This document shows positions 59,253-64,000 of a stretch of 64,000 bases of DNA, piece after piece. The notes under the pieces are model-generated. The model did not search any database, was not told where the DNA came from, and was given only the letters and a program-made list of their open reading frames with translations. The stretch comes from Actinacidiphila acididurans (GTDB taxonomy: Bacteria > Actinomycetota > Actinomycetes > Streptomycetales > Streptomycetaceae): contig NZ_JADKYB010000014.1 of NCBI RefSeq assembly GCF_016918855.1, forward strand, positions 228,188 to 292,187. Direction: 5' to 3'. A program made the position numbers and the translations under genes. How positions within the stretch are numbered: position 1 is the stretch's first letter; the number at the start of each line of letters is the position of its first letter.

Positions 59253-61691
59253 TCAGTCGCCTTCTGCGGTGGTGGCGCCGCAGTCGCTGGCCAGGGCCTT
59301 GTCGAGCTCAGTCCACTGCTTGCTGGACAGGGCCTGAGTGTCCTGGAATTGCAGGACACCGTCACCGCCGTTGGAGCACAGGTCGGAGATGAACCCCGGA
59401 AGGGACTGGTATCCGCTCCCGTCCAGCGGTGCCAGGTTGGTCTCCGCGACGAAGATCGGCAGCCTGGTCAGGGTGTGGATCTCGTGGAACACCGGGCCGA
59501 ACACGCCGGAGAATGTCCCGAGCTGGGATCCCCAGCGGGTATTGGGGAAGCCCCCGACGCCAACCATGTCGACCTGGGACGCGCCGGGCCAGTAGGGGGT
59601 GGGGTCGATGGTCGTGCCGCCGGTGTCCGGGCCCGGGGCCCACATGAAGTGCGCCAGGCCGCCCGCCGTGGCGTCGATATCGGATCGCACTGTGTCCCAT
59701 GCCTTGATCCACTGCGCGGCCGTGGTGCCTTCGCAGTCGCCCTGGGCCCAGGGGTACTGGCCGGAGACGTTGAATTCGCGGGCGAAGGTGATGATGACCG
59801 GGTGCCCGAAGGAGGCGATCGCCGAGCCGAACGCGCCCAGGTAGCGGCTGATCGCCACGCCGTTCGCGCCGATCGTGGTCATGGCCGGAAAGTGGGAGGC
59901 GTAGCGGCAGTCGCTGGGGCCCCCGCCCTGCCAGGGCTCGATCTCCACGAAGGGGATCGCGCCGGCGGACTGCGCCTGGCCGGCGAACGAGGTGGGGAAG
60001 CTGTTGCCCCAGAACAGGTAAGTGCTGGCGACGTTCGGGCGCTGTCCCGCGATGGTGGAGTAGCCGCCGTCGCCCTCCGCGCTGGTCCAGGTCCCCAGCA
60101 TGACGGCCGGGGGCGCCCACTGCGCCGGGGCGTGCGCGGTGGACGAGCCGGCGGGACTGCTCGGGCCGAGTGTGTGCAGGTCGGCGCCGTGGGATTTGGC
60201 GGCAGTGGGCGCGGCGACGACGCGGACGAGGATCGCGAGGATGACGAGGATGAGCAGTGGAGCCAGGCCGATCTGCACGCGTCGGGTCGCGCGTCGGCGC
60301 GCCGCCCGGGCCAACTGCTGCGCGACCTCGCTGCCGTACGCGGCGGACTGCGCGGCCAGCGGGGCCGGCAGCCAGGATCCACCCGGAGCGGGCGCGCCGC
60401 GGCATGCCTTGATGACGGCTTGCGGGGCGGGGCGGGCGTCGGGGTCTTTGTTCAGGCATGCCTCGATCAGGGCCCGCAGAGTCTCGTCTCGGCACGCCAG
60501 TGCCCGCGGGTCCGGCGCCTCGTGCACGATCCGGTAGAGCACCTGGGCATCCGTGCCCTCGCCGAACGGGGTGACGCCGGTGGCGGCGTAGGCCAGCAAG
60601 CAGCCGAGCGCGAACACGTCCCCGGCCGGCAGCGTCTGCCTGTGCGCAGCCAGTTCCGGGGCTGTGTATCCGGCGGTGCCCACCCGCATCCCGGTCGCGG
60701 TGAGCGCAGTGCCGTCCAGCGCGCGGGAGATCCCGAAGTCGATGACCTTCGGGCCGTCGCGGTCCAGCAGGATGTTCGAGGGCTTCAGGTCCCGGTGCAC
60801 GATCCCCGCGGCGTGGATCGCCGCGAGGGCCTCGGCGATCCCGCCGCCCAGGGCGAGCACCAGCGGCTCGGGCAGCGCACCAGTGAGGTCCACTGCCTGC
60901 GCCAGCGAGGGGCCAGGGACGTACGCAGTGGCGATCCACGGGCGCTCGGCCTCGGCGTCCGCGTCGATCAGCGCAGGGGTGTGGCCGCCGGTCACGGCCT
61001 CCACCGCGGCCACCTCCTTGGCGAACCGGGCGCGGAACACGACGTCCCGCGCGTACTCGGCACGCACCCGCTTGACCGCCACTGGCAGCCCGGCACGGCT
61101 TGCGGCCAGGAACACCTCGCCCATCGCCCCGCCGCCGAGCCGCGAGAGCAGCCGGAAGGAGCCGATACGGGACGGATCGCCCTGGGCCAGCGGCGCGAGC
61201 GCCATGGCCGCCCGCGGCCTCGGCGCTGGATCGGCACCCCGGTGGGCCGGCCGCTCAGCGGGCTCGGGGCCCTCAAGTGGCTCGGGGCGCTGAAGCGGTT
61301 CGGGGCGCTCAAGTGGTTCGGGCGACGCCATGGCCTCCGGGCTCGCCGGTTCACCGTTGGGCAGGCCGGGGTTGGCGGCAGTGCGCACGGTATGCGGCTG
61401 CGGTGACCGTTCACCCGCCGTCGGCAGCTGCCGCAGCGCTTGCGATGAAGAGTCGCGGGCCTGGTCGGCACGCAGCCGGGACGCCCACGCGGTACCGGCA
61501 GTTTCCGGCAGCCCCAACGCGGCCGCCAGCGCCTCAAGGGACCGAGGATGCGGCCGCGCGGTGCGGCCACGCTCCAGGTTGCTGATCGCCCGCACGCTCA
61601 GCCCGGACTTGCTCGCCAGCTCTTCCTGGGTCATCCCCGAGGCCAGCCGCTGACTTTTGACCCACGCCCCCGCAGCCTGCGCCTCGTGCAA
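59253..61691 (-). CDS. XRE-HTH / Ser-Thr kinase / membrane / GH26-like sensor protein
   Basis: 812 residues in four parts. An XRE helix-turn-helix lies at about 8-65 (ASGMTQEELASKSGLSVRAI). A Pro-Glu-rich linker with PEPLERPEPLQRPEPLEGPE leads to a complete Hanks kinase at 175-440: LGGGAMGEVFLA, Lys207 in VAVKRVR, HRDLKPSN at 299-306, DFGISRA at 318, GTAGYTAPE. One membrane helix follows (about 476-501). The extracellular end (535-805) is a GH26-like domain close to the secreted protein encoded divergently. In the region of the GH26 acid/base this copy reads FAREFN, Arg638-Glu639, where the partner has His-Glu; the second Glu (750, FVAETN) is kept. It looks like a carbohydrate-sensing kinase. 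An N-terminal XRE domain on such a kinase is unusual. Confidence 0.88.
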   Translation of the reverse strand: MHEAQAAGAWVKSQRLASGMTQEELASKSGLSVRAISNLERGRTARPHPRSLEALAAALGLPETAGTAWASRLRADQARDSSSQALRQLPTAGERSPQPHTVRTAANPGLPNGEPASPEAMASPEPLERPEPLQRPEPLEGPEPAERPAHRGADPAPRPRAAMALAPLAQGDPSRIGSFRLLSRLGGGAMGEVFLAASRAGLPVAVKRVRAEYARDVVFRARFAKEVAAVEAVTGGHTPALIDADAEAERPWIATAYVPGPSLAQAVDLTGALPEPLVLALGGGIAEALAAIHAAGIVHRDLKPSNILLDRDGPKVIDFGISRALDGTALTATGMRVGTAGYTAPELAAHRQTLPAGDVFALGCLLAYAATGVTPFGEGTDAQVLYRIVHEAPDPRALACRDETLRALIEACLNKDPDARPAPQAVIKACRGAPAPGGSWLPAPLAAQSAAYGSEVAQQLARAARRRATRRVQIGLAPLLILVILAILVRVVAAPTAAKSHGADLHTLGPSSPAGSSTAHAPAQWAPPAVMLGTWTSAEGDGGYSTIAGQRPNVASTYLFWGNSFPTSFAGQAQSAGAIPFVEIEPWQGGGPSDCRYASHFPAMTTIGANGVAISRYLGAFGSAIASFGHPVIITFAREFNVSGQYPWAQGDCEGTTAAQWIKAWDTVRSDIDATAGGLAHFMWAPGPDTGGTTIDPTPYWPGASQVDMVGVGGFPNTRWGSQLGTFSGVFGPVFHEIHTLTRLPIFVAETNLAPLDGSGYQSLPGFISDLCSNGGDGVLQFQDTQALSSKQWTELDKALASDCGATTAEGD

Positions 61692-61975
61692 CCGGCCCCC
61701 TTAGCTCCGGATCAGGACTCCGGGGAGCGATTGTTCCCAGCCCTGCCGGAACCTACAAGTCCCAAGTCCGATTGTGCCGGTTACTTTTCCGGTCAAACGA
61801 CATGGTCCCGGGCCGGTCGGCAGGGGACGCTCATGGCCATCGACGGTGCGCCGGACCGGCGGAACGGCTGGTGTCGCACCTGCCGCGATGGCCTGCGGAA
61901 GGCTCCGGAACGGTCACAGCCGTCTGATCAGCACTCCCGATCCACCGGATTGCTCCGGAAGGGCAGGTATCTGCA

Positions 61976-64000
61976 TTGGTCACCTTTCGCAAGGCCTGGA
62001 AATCCAGGGCCGCGCTCCTGGTCGCGTGCGTGCTGGCGGTCCTCGGGCCGGCCATGGCGCACGCCGGAGTCGCGCACGCGGCCTCGCCTCCCCCGGCTAC
62101 CAACCTCGGAATCTGGACCAGCGCGGAGGACAGCGGAAGCTACTCCACCGTTTCCGGCCAGAGCCCGGACGTGGCCAACTACTACCTCGACTGGGGCAGC
62201 TCGTATCCTCAGTCCTTCTTCAGTCCCGCCCAGTCCGCGGGGGCCAGCGCATTCCTTGAGATCGAGCCGTGGATCGGCTCGCAGGGGAGCAACACGTGCT
62301 CAGGCAGCGGCCCGACCATGACCACCATCGGCGCGAACGGGTCGGCTATCCAGTCCTACGCGAAGTCAATCGGTTCGGCTATCGCCTCAGCGGGCAAGCC
62401 CGTCATCGTTACCTTCGCGCACGAGTTCAACGTGAGCGGCCAGTACCCGTGGGCGCAGGGCGACTGCGAGGGCACCACCCCAGCACAGTGGGTCAGCGCG
62501 TGGGATGCCGTCCGGAACGACATCGACAGCACCGCGAACGGCCTGGCGTACTTCATGTGGGTGCCGAATGTCTTCAACGGAGCCGGGGGCACGGTCATAG
62601 ACCCGACCCCCTACTGGCCCGGAGCATCCAACGTCGACATGGTCGGCGTGGACGGCTACCCGCAGAGCCAGTACGGCGAAACCACGTTCGCGAACACCTT
62701 CGCGCAGACGTTCTCCATCATCCAGGGCCTGTCCGGCGAGTCAACGATCGCGCAGCCGAAGATCTTCGTTGCCGAGACCAATTTCTCTCCGCTGGGCAGC
62801 GGCAGCTACGAGTCCATCCCGAACATGATGTCGGACATTTGCTCCAACGGCGGAGACGGCACGCTTCAGTGGGTGGGCTACTCAGGGTTGCCGAATCTGA
62901 CCAGCGCGCAGTGGACCGCGCTTGACACAGCCCAGGCGAACGACTGCAACTCGCCCCCGCTGCACTCCGCGCCGGCTGTCACCACCAGTGCGGCGTCAGG
63001 CGTCACCGGCACCGCCGCAACGCTCAACGGGACTGTGAACCCCGAGGGCGCCGCTACCACCTACCAGTTCCAGTACGGCACCAGCACCGGCTACGGATCG
63101 GTGGCGCCGGCTTCGCCCGCCGGCGCGGGCTCTGGCAGCAGTGCGGTGGGGGAGTCGGCCGTCTTGTCCGGCCTGTCCCCCGGAACCACGTACGACTACC
63201 GGCTGGTGGCGACCAACGCGGCAGGCACTACCAACGGCAGCAACCAGACGTTCACCACGCCCGCTACGCCTCCGCCCGGTAACGCGTTTACTCCTGTGGG
63301 CGGTCTGATGCAGGGCACGTCACTGACGCAGTCGGTCACTGCTCACGCGGTGGGCGATGTGATCCTGTTGCATGTCACGACCCAGGGCAGCGCCCCGCCT
63401 ATTGGCATCAGTGGGGGCGGTGCGACCTGGAAGCAGATTGGGAGCACCCTGCGGGGCAGTGCCAACTCCGGTTTCTCAGCAGTGGTCTACGAGGGAACAG
63501 TCACGGCGACGGGAACCGCGACGGCCACCGTGACGACCTCGGGCACCCCCTCGGCCGTGCGGATCGCCGGGCAGGAGTACAACCCCGGCTCCGGACAGAC
63601 CGGCGTCCTGGTTGCGCAGGCCAACCTGGACGTCACCGGAACCGGCACAGGCCCGTCGATCACACCCACAGGCAGCAACGAGCTCTACTCGTTCTACGGG
63701 TTCGACACCGGTACGGGCACGGCCGGGTCCACACCGGGATACACCTACGAACTCGACAGCAACGGCAACCCCTACGTATCCGATCCCGCCAGTCCCCCGC
63801 AGCCCCCCGTCTTCGGTGACCCGAACGTCGCGTTCGGCATCGCCGTCCTCATGCAAACGGCCCCCGCCCAAAGCGCGTTTACTCCTGTGGGCGGTCTGAT
63901 GCAGGGCACGTCACTGACGCAGTCGGTCACTGCTCACGCGGTGGGCGATGTGATCCTGCTGCATGTCACGACCCAGGGCAGCGCCCCGCCTATTGGCATC
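61976..64000 (+). CDS. secreted GH26-like glycoside hydrolase with Fn3-like and tandem modules (runs off the right edge)
   Basis: At least 675 codons, open at the window edge. The only possible start is the TTG at 61976: the upstream in-frame stretch back to a stop has no ATG or GTG. A signal peptide (FRKAWKSRAALLVACVLAVL, cleavage near AHA-ASP) precedes a GH26-like domain (about 42-325), with the presumed acid/base in TFAHEFN (His149-Glu150) and nucleophile in FVAETNFSP (Glu267). An Fn3-like module at about 332-430 includes LNGTVNPEGAATTYQFQYGT. Then 197-residue modules begin FTPVGGLMQGTSLTQSVTAH. GH26 enzymes are mostly beta-mannanases; the true substrate is unknown. It is divergent from the kinase carrying the same domain. 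Confidence 0.85.
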   Translation, partial: MVTFRKAWKSRAALLVACVLAVLGPAMAHAGVAHAASPPPATNLGIWTSAEDSGSYSTVSGQSPDVANYYLDWGSSYPQSFFSPAQSAGASAFLEIEPWIGSQGSNTCSGSGPTMTTIGANGSAIQSYAKSIGSAIASAGKPVIVTFAHEFNVSGQYPWAQGDCEGTTPAQWVSAWDAVRNDIDSTANGLAYFMWVPNVFNGAGGTVIDPTPYWPGASNVDMVGVDGYPQSQYGETTFANTFAQTFSIIQGLSGESTIAQPKIFVAETNFSPLGSGSYESIPNMMSDICSNGGDGTLQWVGYSGLPNLTSAQWTALDTAQANDCNSPPLHSAPAVTTSAASGVTGTAATLNGTVNPEGAATTYQFQYGTSTGYGSVAPASPAGAGSGSSAVGESAVLSGLSPGTTYDYRLVATNAAGTTNGSNQTFTTPATPPPGNAFTPVGGLMQGTSLTQSVTAHAVGDVILLHVTTQGSAPPIGISGGGATWKQIGSTLRGSANSGFSAVVYEGTVTATGTATATVTTSGTPSAVRIAGQEYNPGSGQTGVLVAQANLDVTGTGTGPSITPTGSNELYSFYGFDTGTGTAGSTPGYTYELDSNGNPYVSDPASPPQPPVFGDPNVAFGIAVLMQTAPAQSAFTPVGGLMQGTSLTQSVTAHAVGDVILLHVTTQGSAPPIGI
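63284..64000 (+). repeat. 591-bp intragenic tandem duplication, second copy cut by the window edge
   Basis: The unit 63284-63874 starts again at 63875. Over the 126 bases visible of the second copy the two differ at one position (t at 63368, c at 63959), a synonymous Leu change. The duplication is therefore recent or kept identical by conversion. Confidence 0.92.

Noticed and set aside
1..64000. tRNA, rRNA, CRISPR arrays, transposases or integrases
   Set aside because: None could be recognised by reading; a tRNA or covariance-model scan would be decisive and was not possible here.

Overview
The window is high-GC DNA with strongly G/C-ending codons, frequent GTG starts, four-base ATGA/GTGA gene overlaps and families typical of filamentous actinomycetes: gas-vesicle set, XRE/DUF397 pairs, a LAL regulator, DUF3152, a mycothiol-dependent MDMPI-like enzyme and BREX type 2 (Pgl). 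All of this points to Streptomyces or a close relative. It looks chromosomal. I saw no rRNA, tRNA, CRISPR array or intact insertion sequence.

Layout. 1-15.7 kb is mixed housekeeping and accessory DNA: a VOC protein, DUF4236, a membrane-anchored P-loop/Sel1-repeat ATPase, two redox lipoproteins separated by a 135-bp tandem repeat, an MDMPI-like enzyme, a TetR/membrane-protein operon with an apparently leaderless promoter, a hexapeptide acetyltransferase, an MDR oxidoreductase with a divergent TetR, an E1-like (ThiF) protein with a 65-residue partner, an AfsQ-like two-component operon ending in a lipoprotein, and a DUF3152 protein.

15.8-42.5 kb is a complete six-gene BREX type 2 / phage growth limitation locus: pglW-pglX, then about 7.9 kb of other genes, then pglY-pglZ-brxD-brxHI. 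Genes inside each half overlap or nearly touch, so each half reads as one transcription unit. pglX has a TTA codon at position 22, which would make its translation depend on the bldA tRNA, and its probable target-recognition part is visibly poorer in G+C than its flanks. The insert between the halves holds two gene remnants that abut, a secreted nonapeptide-repeat protein, an XRE regulator with two DUF397 genes, a divergent pair of small genes, a large LAL/LuxR regulator and a secreted FG-GAP protein. An imperfect 90-bp repeat lies on both sides of the last two.

42.6-51.4 kb: a small unrecognised gene, TetR genes, an Ig-containing L,D-transpeptidase, a lipoprotein, an SDR, and the gas-vesicle operon gvpO-A-F-G-J-L-S-K with a strong hairpin terminator. 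51.4-58.9 kb: a lamin-tail secreted protein, a hydrolase/TetR unit, a divergent HxlR/azoreductase-like pair, an ECF sigma factor with a membrane partner, and a WD40 protein.

59.2-64 kb is the most unusual part. A protein combining an XRE helix-turn-helix, a Ser/Thr kinase, one membrane helix and an extracellular GH26-like domain stands divergently opposite a secreted protein with a close relative of that GH26-like domain, followed by Fn3-like and tandem modules that run off the right edge. The kinase copy has Arg where the secreted copy has the His before the presumed acid/base Glu. This suggests a carbohydrate sensor paired with the enzyme whose substrate or product it senses.
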